The notes below the pieces were generated by a model. That model was not told the DNA's origin and searched no databases. It saw nothing but the letters and a program-made list of their open reading frames with translations. This document shows positions 18,999 to 29,119 of a stretch of 64,000 bases of DNA, in pieces. Origin of the DNA: Cognatiluteimonas profundi. Its GTDB lineage: Bacteria; Pseudomonadota; Gammaproteobacteria; Xanthomonadales; Xanthomonadaceae. Position numbers and translations under genes: made by a program. Every line of letters begins with the position of its first letter. Positions within the stretch are counted from its first letter, which is position 1. The stretch spans positions 118,651 through 182,650 of the forward strand of contig NZ_VKHQ01000004.1 of NCBI RefSeq assembly GCF_009792795.1, read 5' to 3'.

Positions 18999-20752
18999 AT
19001 GACCGCATCCCCAGTTTCACATTCCGATGCTTCCGTGGCGTCGACGGAGCCGACAACGGCTGACGCGCCAGCTGTGGCCGCTGCCGACCGGCAAGAGCCC
19101 CCCTATCGCGTGCTGATCGCCGAGGACGATGCCAGCCAGGCGTTGTTCGCGGAAACCGTGTTGCGCGGAGCGGGCATCGATGCGCGCGCGGTGCAGACGG
19201 CATCGAACGTGCTGCCGGAAATGGAACAGTTCCACCCGGACCTCGTGCTGATGGACCTGCACATGCCCGGGATGAGCGGGACCGACCTCATCGGCCTGAT
19301 CCGGCTGCATCCGGATTTCGCGCACATACCGGTCGTGTTCCTCACCGGGGATCCAGACGTGGAACGTCAGTTCGAGGCACTCGAGCAGGGCGCCGACGAC
19401 TTCCTCAACAAGCCCATCCGACCGCGGCACCTGATCGCGGCGGTGCAAAGCCGCATCAAGCGCGCGCGGGCGCTGCAACGCCAGCGCAGCAGCGACACCA
19501 GTCGCAATGCAACCACCGGCCTGTACCACCGCCCCTTCGTGCTGCAGTCCGTCGCCACGGCATTGACCGGTGGCGGCGGGGGAGCGCTCTTCGTCGAAAT
19601 CCAGGGCGTCCCGGCCCTGCGCGATCGATACGGTTACTCGGGCTTCGAACAGTTGATGCACGATGCCGGCCGGCGCCTTGCCGAGGTCGCCGGCGACTGC
19701 ATGTGCGCGCGACTGAACGACAACGCGTTCCTCGTCTTCGCCCAAGGCTGCGGCGACTCCCAGCTCGAAGCCCTGGCGCGCAAGCTGCGCGATGGCATCG
19801 GCCAGGTCGTCTTCGACTGCGAAGGCATTCCACAACGCCTGCGCCCGGTGATCGGTTTCGCGACACTGGCGCCCTTCGCCGAGCCGGGGGCGGTGCTGGG
19901 CGCGATCGAACGCGCCGCACGCGCCGCACGTTCCGAGGCGATCGGGATCGCCGCCCACGTCGCGGACACGTCCGAGGGCACGGTGGCCGACATGCTGGTC
20001 GAAAGCCTGCATGCCGGCCTGCGCGACGGCGCCTTCGAGCTTGCCTTCCAGCCGGTCGTCGCGGTCGCGGGCGGTGATGAGCCGCAGTTCCAGGCGCTGC
20101 TGCGGATGCGCGACGCCGATGGCACGCTGAAGCCAGCCGGCGTGCTGGTGCCCGCGGCGGAGTCCGCGGGGCTGATGCCGCAAATCGACCGATGGGTACT
20201 CGCGCAGGCCATCGAGCGCCTGCATCGCCGCCACGAATCGCAACGCGCGCTGCGCCTGTTCGTGACCCAGTCATCGCGGTCGCTGGCCGACGAACAGCAT
20301 GCGCAGTGGCTGCTCCAGCAGCTCGCAAGCCAGCCCATCACGGATGGTTCGCTGGTCATCGACCTGCGCCTGGACGACGCACTGGTGCACCCGGAGATGC
20401 TGCGACAGTTCTGCGATGCGCTCGGGCCCTCGGGCCCTCGGGCGTATTATTCTGTCTCAGCCAGTTCCTGCACGGGTCCGAACCGGATGCATTGTTGCAA
20501 CAGTTGCCGCTGCGCTATGTGCGATTGTCGCCGCGCTATTCGGGCGCCCGCGCCGATCCGGCCCTCAGCGAGCGATTGCGCGGCGTGATCGACAACGCGC
20601 ACCGCCTGGGGCTGCTCGTCATCGGTCCACAGGTCGAGGAGCCGCAGGGAGCGGCCACCCTGTGGATGAGCGGCATCGACCTGATCCAGGGCAACCTGGT
20701 ACAGCAGGCCGATGGCAACCTCGACTTCGACTTCGCGCACGCGGTGCTGTAG
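18999..20752 (+). pseudogene. Response regulator REC-GGDEF-EAL protein, frameshifted by an 8-bp repeat
   Basis: The ATG at 18999 opens a protein with a receiver domain (YRVLIAEDD at about residue 38, phospho-site VLMDLHMPGMSG, FLNKPI), then a GGDEF-like domain without a GGDEF motif, then an EAL-type domain (FELAFQPVVAV). In the EAL domain the hallmark EALLR reads QALLR, so catalysis is doubtful. At 20421-20443 an 8-bp unit CTCGGGCC occurs almost three times and throws the frame off, so translation ends at 20588 after about 529 residues. Removing one unit restores an open frame through the rest of the EAL domain (FLHGSEPDALLQQLPLRYV ... NLDFDFAHAVL) to the stop at 20752, immediately before the histidine-kinase gene. 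It could be a true mutation, a phase-variable switch or an assembly error. Confidence 0.88.
20421..20443 (+). repeat. 8-bp tandem repeat causing the frameshift
   Basis: CTCGGGCC is repeated at 20421-20428 and 20429-20436, and seven bases of a third copy follow (20437-20443). Two units keep the downstream EAL frame open; the present number does not. Slipped-strand gain or loss of a unit would switch the protein off or on. Confidence 0.85.
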
Positions 20753-23110
<2,358 letters not shown>

Positions 23111-23144
23111 CCGTAACTGCGGGGCCGGCCCTCGGCTGGCGGTC

Positions 23145-23705
23145 TCACGAAGCCGCCCTGGTGCGCGGATGCTGGCGACTCGAACTTGACCAGGATTCGG
23201 CCGCGGCCGGTGGAATTGCCTGCGGACCTGCGATCTGCCGTGCGAATGGGGCCAGATGCCGCAGCGCACTGGCGTAGACGCCGCGCTTGAAAATCACCAC
23301 GTGCTCCAGCGGATACCAGAAATCCACCCAGCGCCAATGGTCGAATTCAGGTTTCTCGGTCAGGTCCAGGCGCAGGTCGGATTCTTCCCCGGTGAACTGC
23401 AGCAGGAACCACACCTGTTTCTGGCCAATGCAGACCATGCGGTCGCTGCGCCGGATCGCGCGCTGCGGCAGCCGGTAACGCAGCCAGCCGGGGGTGACAC
23501 CGAGCACGGCGACGTGTTCCGGCGCCAGGCCGGTTTCTTCCTGCAACTCGCGATACATCGCTTCCAGCGGCGTCTCGTCGGTGTTCATCCCGCCCTGCGG
23601 GAACTGCCAGCCGTCACGCCGCACGCGCCGCGCCCAGAACACGCGACCGTCGGGATGCATCAAAACGATGCCGACATTGGGTCGGAAACCGTCCGGATCG
23701 ATCAC
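23145..23705 (-). CDS. rppH: RNA pyrophosphohydrolase
   Basis: RppH removes pyrophosphate from the 5' end of mRNAs to start their decay. The 186-residue product starts at a GTG reading (M)[19 protein letters not shown], the standard RppH N-terminus, and has the Nudix box [23 protein letters not shown]. The C-terminal [13 protein letters not shown] is typical. The frame is open upstream to 23774, but those residues do not fit the family. Confidence 0.94.
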   Translation of the reverse strand: MIDPDGFRPNVGIVLMHPDGRVFWARRVRRDGWQFPQGGMNTDETPLEAMYRELQEETGLAPEHVAVLGVTPGWLRYRLPQRAIRRSDRMVCIGQKQVWFLLQFTGEESDLRLDLTEKPEFDHWRWVDFWYPLEHVVIFKRGVYASALRHLAPFARQIAGPQAIPPAAAESWSSSSRQHPRTRAAS

Positions 23706-23789
23706 GATGCGGACTCCAAATGGTTGACTTTCGTCACTGTCCCCGACTCTGCCACGCGCCGCGTGAGGGGACAAGCTAGAACGTCACAA

Positions 23790-23818
23790 TTGACGCCGCC
23801 GCGGTCGGCATGGACAAT
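23790..23818 (+). promoter_or_regulatory. Sigma-70 promoter of the tRNA-Met gene
   Basis: -35 TTGACG (23790-23795) and -10 GACAAT (23813-23818) are separated by exactly 17 bases, and the -10 ends 34 bases before the mature tRNA start. This fits a strong stable-RNA promoter. Confidence 0.7.
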
Positions 23819-23852
23819 TCGCGGTTCGCCGCGGCCCCTGCGCCGCCCGAAT

Positions 23853-23929
23853 GGCTATGTAGCTCAGCCGGTTAGAGCACAGCACTCATAATGCTGGGGT
23901 CGGTGGTTCGAGTCCACCCATAGCCACCA
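23853..23929 (+). tRNA. tRNA-Met (anticodon CAT)
   Basis: A 77-base cloverleaf with acceptor pairs GGCTATG/CATAGCC, D-arm AGCTCAGCCGGTTAGAGC, anticodon stem CAGCA/TGCTG with loop CTCATAA (anticodon CAT), T-loop GTTCGAG and encoded CCA. The sequence closely follows the elongator tRNA-Met pattern of gammaproteobacteria rather than initiator or tRNA-Ile2. Its 3' end is the attachment site of a genomic island. Confidence 0.96.
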
Positions 23930-23930
23930 A
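23913..23930 (+). other. attL: 18-bp tRNA 3' end repeat
   Basis: TCCACCCATAGCCACCAA, spanning the tRNA acceptor end and one base beyond, recurs perfectly at 39238-39255. A tyrosine integrase gene starts 82 bases downstream, the usual layout at the left end of an integrated island. Confidence 0.9.
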
Positions 23931-24011
23931 CGATCGCAAGCCCTTGAAACGCAAGGGCCGCAAGCATTTTCGACTGGTTCCGCCCCCGAATTACAGGAGG
24001 CGTTACAGGAA

Positions 24012-25556
24012 ATGCTACAGCGCAGACGACACAGTTTTGCTTCGCGGATCCTCGTCCCAGCGGACTTGCAGCTCCTTGTCGGCCGCGCCGAGATCACCCG
24101 CTCCCTCCGAACCGCGGACCGCAAGCTGGCGGCCCGTCGGCTGGCCTTGTGGGAAACTCACATCGGGACTTACTTCGCCGGAGTTCGCAGGCGCGCCATG
24201 ACGCCAGAACAGCTCGACGAGCTCACACGCCGATACCTCGCTGCCACCTTCGCTGAGATCGAGGAGCACATGGCGCTGGACTGGCAGCCAGCCGGTCTCG
24301 ACGCCCTTTCGTTCGACTTGAATGATGAGGCTCACCGCTTGAGCGGGCTGCTATCGCTTAACGAATGGGGCGAGTTCCTGGACACCGCGCGGGCAATGGT
24401 TCCACGCGCCGAGGACAGCACACACCGCAAGCTGGCAAGGCGACTGATTGAAGCAAAGCTGGAGGCGATCAAGGCGGAACTGGGAGCCCTCAGCGGCCGG
24501 CCACTACGCCCGCTCTCGCTCGGCGGACCCCCACAAGCGCAAGTGAAGAAGACCCCGCGGGTGTCCGAGGTCGGTCGGCTGTACGGCGACGAACGTGTGT
24601 CACTACGGCAGTGGTCGGCCAAGACCGAATTACAAAATCGAACCATCCTCGCCGTCCTTGCCGATCTTTTGGGCGATCCGCCCATAGGAGACGTCTCCAA
24701 GGACGACATTCGACGGCTGGGCCTGGCGATCGTCAGCCTGCCCAGCAACATGACCAAGCGATATCGCGGCATGACAGCGCGCGAGGTCATTGCGGCCACC
24801 GCGGGTGACTCCAACGTGACACGACTGGAACCCCGAAGCGTCAACAAATACCAACAGATGGCGCGCTCGCTGTTCGCATGGGCGACAGAACACGATTACA
24901 TCGCACAGAGCCCGGCAGCGATCCTTAGGGACGTAAAAGAGGGACGCGCACGCGACGACCGGCACCCCTTCAGCGATGACGACTTGCGCGCCTACTTCGC
25001 CAAGCTCGATGAGGAACCTGAGCGGCCGGAGCTGTATTGGATTCCGCGAATTATGGCTTACTCAGGAATGCGCCTGGGCGAGGCTGCACAGCTCACCGTC
25101 GCCGACTTGCGAATGGAGCGCGGCATCTGGGTTTGGGACGTCAACGAGGAAATGGATTCCAAGAAGCTCAAAACGGAAGCGAGCCGGAGACTTGTACCGG
25201 TGCACTCGCGACTCATGGATATCGGCGTGCGGGACTTCGTCGGGAGATGCAGCGGCCATCTGCTCGCCGCGGAGTGGCGGACCACAAACAATCCCACACG
25301 CGGGGCGGTAGACAAGCTATCAAAGCTGTTGAATCGCCGGCTTCGCGACGCTGGAATCGGCGACCCCAAAAAAACCGGGGCTCACAGTTTCCGCCACACG
25401 GTTTCCGCTCGGCTGCGAGACGCGAGCGTACCGGTATATCAAATTGCCGACATCCTGGGTCACGAGGTGGAGTCGATCACTACGGGCCGATATGGGCGAG
25501 TCACGGATGTTGCGCAGCTAGCTAAGGTGATCCAGTTGCTCGTGTTGCCCGTATAG
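24012..25556 (+). CDS. int: Tyrosine-type island integrase
   Basis: A 514-residue site-specific recombinase. The N-terminal part has the short SFASRILVPADLQLLVGRAEITRSL motif seen in DUF6538-type integrases, followed by a SAM-like core-binding domain (NKYQQMARSLFAWATEHDYI). The catalytic domain has all key residues: Arg near 354 (GMRLGEAAQL), His458 and Arg461 (HSFRH), His near 484 (LGHEVES) and the nucleophile Tyr494 (TTGRYGR). It should insert and excise the island at the tRNA-Met 3' end. Start ATG 24012 was chosen; the region between the tRNA and the gene is short. Confidence 0.93.
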   Translation: MLQRRRHSFASRILVPADLQLLVGRAEITRSLRTADRKLAARRLALWETHIGTYFAGVRRRAMTPEQLDELTRRYLAATFAEIEEHMALDWQPAGLDALSFDLNDEAHRLSGLLSLNEWGEFLDTARAMVPRAEDSTHRKLARRLIEAKLEAIKAELGALSGRPLRPLSLGGPPQAQVKKTPRVSEVGRLYGDERVSLRQWSAKTELQNRTILAVLADLLGDPPIGDVSKDDIRRLGLAIVSLPSNMTKRYRGMTAREVIAATAGDSNVTRLEPRSVNKYQQMARSLFAWATEHDYIAQSPAAILRDVKEGRARDDRHPFSDDDLRAYFAKLDEEPERPELYWIPRIMAYSGMRLGEAAQLTVADLRMERGIWVWDVNEEMDSKKLKTEASRRLVPVHSRLMDIGVRDFVGRCSGHLLAAEWRTTNNPTRGAVDKLSKLLNRRLRDAGIGDPKKTGAHSFRHTVSARLRDASVPVYQIADILGHEVESITTGRYGRVTDVAQLAKVIQLLVLPV

Positions 25557-25600
25557 GGTTCTTCGGGGGCTTAGCTCCTCAAGCGGGACGCGCTGTGTTT

Positions 25601-25620
25601 GAAAACAATATCCTGTTTTC
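25601..25620. terminator. Hairpin between integrase and convergent gene
   Basis: GAAAACA (25601-25607) and TGTTTTC (25614-25620) form a 7-bp stem with a six-base loop, located between the stop of the plus-strand integrase and the stop of the minus-strand gene at 25628. It could end transcription in both directions, but the stem is AT-rich and weak. Confidence 0.3.
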
Positions 25621-25627
25621 TGTTGCC

Positions 25628-26299
25628 TCAGCGCGTGCAGAGCAAGCGATGAATCGCTACTGCCACGGTAGCGACTGCAACCAAGTGTGGAAGCGTGTAG
25701 TCAGTGAACGCTCGCTCGCGATATGCCGCGCGTGGAAACGCAAGCACCCAAGCACGCCAGAACGCCCAACGCTCTGCACTCGGTATTGGAATACGATTCG
25801 GGCCTGCATCGAATCCTCCAGCTCCGCCGCGACCATGATCTATCGAGCGAGGCCAAACGCTTTTAAGTGACAAGTACGGCTTTACGCCCTCCCAGTAGAC
25901 CCGAGGTACATTTCCTGTAGGGGACTGTATTTTGTGCCGAAATTCGTGCGCTTGTTCGGCTGGGGTGACCTCGACAAAGCTCGCGGCAATTCGCCTGATT
26001 GCTTTAGAGTCTCCCGCCTGCCACTTGACGTCGTATAAATAGCTATCGTACGGCCCCTCTTCGCTGATCAACCAGAAGCGCATCCAAAAGTAGAAGAACC
26101 CAACCCATGCAGCCGCCAAAATATAGATGGGCCGCCCTAGGTGTACCGAGAAGACGCTTCCCACTGCAGCTTGGTCGACAAAGCCTCCCCTAGCCAGATT
26201 GAAGAGCAAAAGTCCGATTGCAAGCGAGTACAAGTCGCGGCGCTGACGCAGCACGTCGGCGGGAATGTCGCTGCGGTTCGCAAGGTTGCGTCTTCCCAT
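25628..26299 (-). CDS. Hypothetical membrane protein
   Basis: A 223-residue protein I do not recognise. Hydrophobic segments near residues 25-42 (LYSLAIGLLLFNLARGG), 50-75 (LGRPIYILAAAWVGFFYFWMRFWL) and 200-218 (LPHLVAVATVAVAIHRLL) suggest three membrane passes, with a soluble loop of about 120 residues between the second and third. It is the only gene on the minus strand in the left half of the island, so it is not part of the co-oriented cassette run. The start ATG follows an AAGGGGA ribosome-binding site. The function is unknown. Confidence 0.65.
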   Translation of the reverse strand: MGRRNLANRSDIPADVLRQRRDLYSLAIGLLLFNLARGGFVDQAAVGSVFSVHLGRPIYILAAAWVGFFYFWMRFWLISEEGPYDSYLYDVKWQAGDSKAIRRIAASFVEVTPAEQAHEFRHKIQSPTGNVPRVYWEGVKPYLSLKSVWPRSIDHGRGGAGGFDAGPNRIPIPSAERWAFWRAWVLAFPRAAYRERAFTDYTLPHLVAVATVAVAIHRLLCTR

Positions 26300-26500
26300 A
26301 ATCAGTCCCCTTTACTTTCTCTCTAACGCAGCATATCTGGTCGCCAACTCTGTCAAAAATCCGTAGCCGAGGATTCACAGAAAAGATGGGCCAAGTCACC
26401 GCCAGGCCCTCCGCGGTTGGAACGCCATACCCGGGACACGGGCCGAGGTCTTATGCCACTATCTGGCGGATTTTGAGCGTAACTAACCAAGGAGAAGGGA
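26300..26500. other. Divergent intergenic region before the cassette run
   Basis: About 200 bases between the minus-strand membrane protein and the csrA homologue. It contains CTCTAAC at 26321-26327, which resembles an attC or attI core half-site, and a strong AAGGAG ribosome-binding site for csrA near 26490. It presumably holds the promoters of both genes, but no clear -35/-10 pair is visible. I find no integron integrase gene here. Confidence 0.4.
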
Positions 26501-26713
26501 ATGCTGTTACTTACTCGCAAGGACGGCGAGTCGATCACCATCGGTGACGACATCACGGTGACCATTGTTCGCTCCAGCAATGGTCAAGTTCGCCTTGGCA
26601 TCGAAGCTCCCCGCCACGTGGCCGTCCATCGCCAAGAGATCGCCGCCAGGATTAGGGATAAGCCAGCCCTGGCCCGGGTCTGCGGCGGTGGGGTAGCGTG
26701 CAGCAGCGTCTAA
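26501..26713 (+). CDS. csrA: CsrA/RsmA-family RNA-binding regulator encoded on the island
   Basis: CsrA proteins bind GGA motifs in mRNA leaders and repress or stabilise translation. The 70-residue product has the full core: [23 protein letters not shown], then [22 protein letters not shown], with the RNA-binding Arg/Val residues kept (VAVHRQE). After residue 53 the tail is longer and different from chromosomal CsrA (ends in [10 protein letters not shown]). An AAGGAG ribosome-binding site precedes the ATG. The TAA stop lies inside an attC-like site, so the gene is the first recognisable cassette of the array. Its mobile context suggests it may alter host post-transcriptional control. Confidence 0.9.
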   Translation: MLLLTRKDGESITIGDDITVTIVRSSNGQVRLGIEAPRHVAVHRQEIAARIRDKPALARVCGGGVACSSV

Positions 26714-26768
26714 TGATTTATTCGATCCGGAGCCGCTTTCACGGCACGGCTAAGTTCAAGCATTTGAC
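26708..26768 (+). repeat. attC-like site behind csrA
   Basis: A 61-bp structured spacer starting GTCTAAT (R'' half-site, including the csrA stop) and ending ATTTGAC (R' half-site, complementary at six of seven positions). The inner arms AGCCG...CGGCT give a hairpin, and the centre reads CCGCTTTCACGGCACGG. It follows the GTCTAAC-AATTC-GCCGCTTCGCGGC-GGCTTAA-GTTAGAC plan of integron attC sites along its whole length. This is the best-preserved site of the series. Confidence 0.75.
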
Positions 26769-26783
26769 GTAATTGGGGGTTCC

Positions 26784-27077
26784 GTGGATCTACTCTCCAA
26801 AGCACTAGCGTTGATGGCTTCTATAGCAGCGTTCGCATCTTTCGCACTCGTGGCCCCGCGGCTTTCCATGCTCCGCCAGAATGATTCGAGACTGCGATCG
26901 ACAAAGCGAAGTTCATTGCCTCTTGGGGTAGGCGTGCTTGCAGCTGCCGCGATATATGCAGCGCGACCGGACGGGTTCGGTCTCGTTCTCTCGATATCAC
27001 TCGGGTTCGTTCTCTGGAACTCAATCTCAGACCAATGCGCGCTAGCAGTTATTCTCCATGCTGGGGATGAGGTCTAA
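26784..27077 (+). CDS. Small two-helix membrane protein
   Basis: A 97-residue protein starting at a GTG 16 bases after the preceding attC-like site. It has hydrophobic helices near residues 7-27 (ALALMASIAAFASFALVAPRL) and 47-60 plus 66-80 (VGVLAAAAIYAARP, FGLVLSISLGFVLW). There is no recognisable family. The GTC-TAA end forms the start of the next attC-like site, which is typical for cassette genes. The function is unknown. Confidence 0.6.
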   Translation: MDLLSKALALMASIAAFASFALVAPRLSMLRQNDSRLRSTKRSSLPLGVGVLAAAAIYAARPDGFGLVLSISLGFVLWNSISDQCALAVILHAGDEV

Positions 27078-27131
27078 AAATTCATTTAAAGCCGAAGCCG
27101 CTACGCTTGCCCGGCATTGGAGGGCTTGGAG
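27072..27131 (+). repeat. attC-like site behind the small membrane protein gene
   Basis: It starts GTCTAAA (containing the stop codon), continues AATTCATTTAAAGCCGAAG and has the central GCCGCTACGCTTGCCCGGC. It ends near CTTGGAG, a poor R' half-site. The left half matches integron attC sites well, while the right half is worn. Confidence 0.55.
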
Positions 27132-27139
27132 TCAGTCGC

Positions 27140-27487
27140 ATGCAACGAGATATGGATCTGCTTCGGCAAATTGTCCTTTCGGCCGAGGCTGGCCCGCCCT
27201 TTCCCGCCATCGGCGGCTATACAGAAGATGCGATCAAGTACCACAAGATGCTGGCCATAGAGGCGGGCTTGATTCATGGAAAGTGGTTAAGGGACAACAC
27301 GCGGATAACGGAGATTCCAGCAACGGTAATGGTCACGGATGTTACTTGGGAAGGTCATGATTTCCTTCAAGCAATCCGCGACGAGGCGAATTGGGGCAAA
27401 GTCAAGACGTTTCTTGCTGCCTCCGGCAAACAGCTTTCCATAGAGATGATCAAAGTTGCCGTCCGCAGCCTGTTCGGTCCAGGCTGA
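27140..27487 (+). CDS. DUF2513-family protein
   Basis: A 115-residue protein starting at ATG 27140 with MQRDMDLLRQIVLSAE, the DUF2513 hallmark, and containing VTDVTWEGHDFLQAIRDEANW, the other conserved block. It has a winged-helix-like pattern and is soluble. Members of this family are frequent in mobile elements and cassettes, and no function is established. Upstream in-frame codons from 27107 fall within the attC-like site, so 27140 is the likely start. Confidence 0.85.
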   Translation: MQRDMDLLRQIVLSAEAGPPFPAIGGYTEDAIKYHKMLAIEAGLIHGKWLRDNTRITEIPATVMVTDVTWEGHDFLQAIRDEANWGKVKTFLAASGKQLSIEMIKVAVRSLFGPG

Positions 27488-27489
27488 GC

Positions 27490-27545
27490 CCTCAGCAATT
27501 CAGTTGAGCCGCGCCGCTTCGCGGCACGGGGATCCCTCAGGGGGT
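27490..27545 (+). repeat. attC-like site behind the DUF2513 gene
   Basis: CCTCAGCAATTCAGTTGAG is followed by a strong hairpin CCGCGCCGCTTCGCGGCACGG, then CCTCAGG at the far end. The core GCCGCGCCGCTTCGCGGC is the commonest attC centre. The outer half-sites are degenerate. Confidence 0.55.
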
Positions 27546-27567
27546 ATTGAAAAAACGGAGATTGCGG

Positions 27568-28038
27568 ATGCCGCTATACCACGCGACGCTGAGAGAATAC
27601 TCGGCCGGCCAGATTGTCCAAGCCACAGAAAGGAGCTCTTTTTATCCAGAGGCCCTGTCAGCATTGGAGGTGACAAGATCACAAGATGTTCCGTCGCGTT
27701 CGATCTGCCTATTCGCGGCTGACAACATAGAGTTTAGCTATCTCTTTGCATTGAGACAGCAGTGGGCCAAAGAAAAAATCAACATCTATGAAGTAGACAT
27801 GGATTCTTCTCGCAAAGCGCCAATGGCTATTGTTCACGCACTTCAACGAAAGATCGAGAAAGGGCTGCCCACTGAAAAACTCACTAGCGAGTATTGGAGT
27901 CCCGCCCAATCTTGGAATTTCATGGAATTCTTCGGCCCATCTATGGTCGTTTTGCGGCAGATGGCAATTCCGAGCATTAATGAGTTCGCATTGAGTGCTA
28001 GATATCACCTTGAGGCAGATCGAGCATCGCAATTGTGA
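27568..28038 (+). CDS. Hypothetical cassette protein, possibly ADP-ribosyltransferase-like
   Basis: A 156-residue soluble protein beginning MPLYHATLREYSAGQIVQAT. The YHAT-type start and the later SICLFAADNIEFSYLFALRQQWA remind me of small ADP-ribosyltransferase-fold or DUF2441-like proteins, but the resemblance is weak and I make no functional claim. The GC content is low, unlike the backbone. ATG 27568 was preferred to the TTG at 27547. It lies between two attC-like sites. Confidence 0.6.
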   Translation: MPLYHATLREYSAGQIVQATERSSFYPEALSALEVTRSQDVPSRSICLFAADNIEFSYLFALRQQWAKEKINIYEVDMDSSRKAPMAIVHALQRKIEKGLPTEKLTSEYWSPAQSWNFMEFFGPSMVVLRQMAIPSINEFALSARYHLEADRASQL

Positions 28039-28099
28039 GCTAAAAATTCAGCTTAAGGCGAAGACGCTTCTCGGATCAGCTTTAATTCACGCGTAGGCC
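28037..28099 (+). repeat. attC-like site behind the hypothetical gene at 27568
   Basis: Reads AGCTAAAAATTCAGCTTAAG, then GCGAAGACGCTTCTC, then CAGCTTTAATTCACGCGTAG. The order of R'', AATTC, central hairpin, TTTAATTCA and a GCGTAGG-type end is that of an attC site. Half-site complementarity is incomplete. Confidence 0.6.
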
Positions 28100-28119
28100 T
28101 TCTTGGAGAGCAAGCAGCG

Positions 28120-28896
28120 ATGAACGTTTTTCTTAGCTGGTCGGGCGAACGAAGTAAGAAAGTTGCTTGCTTTCTAAGAGAGTGGCTATCTTGCGTAATT
28201 CAAAGTGTAGAGCCGTGGGTTTCCTCCAAGGACATCGATCGTGGCTCGCTCTGGTTTACGGAGATTAGTCAACGCTTAGGTGAGACAAGCGTGGGCATTA
28301 TTTGCCTTACTCAAGAGAACAAGGAGAAGCCTTGGATTCTTTTTGAGGCCGGGGCCTTGGCGAAAGGGCTTAACTCAGCGCGCGTTTGCACACTGCTAAT
28401 TGACCTTGAGCCGAAGGATATCGGCGATCCCCTAGCGCAGTTCAACCATACGCTTCCCGATAAGAGCGGAATTTTTGAGCTTGTGTCCACGTTGAACTCC
28501 TCCGCTGGCGACAAAATTCTTGACGACCAGGTTCTTTTTCGCGTCTTTGAGACCTACTGGCCCCAGTTTGAGAAGGAATTTAAGGAGATTCTTGAGTCAA
28601 CAAAAAGCTCGCACGCCAAGCCAAGACCCAAGGATGACGTGCTTACGGAGATTCTCGAGAACACTCGATCGCTCTCCTCGAGAATTCGGAAGCTTGAAGA
28701 ACAGCCTCTTCGGCAAAAGCAGGTTTCACGATTCGACCCGAAGGATCCAGTTCTGTCCGACTATCGCGCCTATTTGGATGAAACCGCCTTCAGTGAAGAA
28801 ATGGCGCGAAGGGCGGCCCTCGCCTTGGGAGTTTCTAATACTGAGGAACTCCGAAGGAAATATCTTTTCAATAAGCCCACGAAGGATGAGGGCTAA
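28120..28896 (+). CDS. TIR-domain protein, likely NAD+-cleaving effector
   Basis: A 258-residue protein whose first 150 residues form a bacterial TIR domain: MNVFLSWSGERSKKVACFLREWL, WVSSKDIDRGSLWFTEI, GIICLTQENKEKPW. The putative catalytic glutamate is near residue 76 in PWILFEAGAL. The C-terminal part is helical with a likely coiled coil (ILENTRSLSSRIRKLEEQ, about 185-205). Bacterial TIR domains often hydrolyse NAD+ and act in anti-phage defence such as Thoeris or CBASS; no partner gene of those systems is adjacent, so it may work alone or with another cassette. It is one cassette in the attC-separated run. Confidence 0.82.
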   Translation: MNVFLSWSGERSKKVACFLREWLSCVIQSVEPWVSSKDIDRGSLWFTEISQRLGETSVGIICLTQENKEKPWILFEAGALAKGLNSARVCTLLIDLEPKDIGDPLAQFNHTLPDKSGIFELVSTLNSSAGDKILDDQVLFRVFETYWPQFEKEFKEILESTKSSHAKPRPKDDVLTEILENTRSLSSRIRKLEEQPLRQKQVSRFDPKDPVLSDYRAYLDETAFSEEMARRAALALGVSNTEELRRKYLFNKPTKDEG

Positions 28897-29002
28897 CAAG
28901 TAAGTCGCGGCGAGCCGCTCAGCCGCGGCTTAAGGCTCTGCGCAAAGGACTACCAGTAAACACTAGGTCCGTGTCGGCCATTTTTGGTGGGCGCAGTTAA
29001 AG
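28891..29002 (+). repeat. attC-like site behind the TIR gene (long form)
   Basis: GGCTAAC (28891-28897, containing the TIR stop) starts the site. GCCGCTCAGCCGCGGCTTAA forms the hairpin region, and GTTAAAG (28996-29002) is the best candidate for the far half-site, giving a 112-bp site. The exact right end is uncertain. Confidence 0.5.
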
Positions 29003-29119
29003 GCAACCCTTGCAAGGTGGACCACTCCCACCCCCAAAGCTTGTGCGCTTCAGGCTAGGCGGTGTCACCGGAATGTATGTGTGTGTAACGTCGCAATCTT
29101 GCGAAGGAGAAGCTCAGAG

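Noticed and set aside
25628..26299. Membrane protein as a reversed cassette
   Set aside because: A CTCTAAC core lies near its start, but there is no attC-like structure behind its stop, so I do not count it as a cassette.
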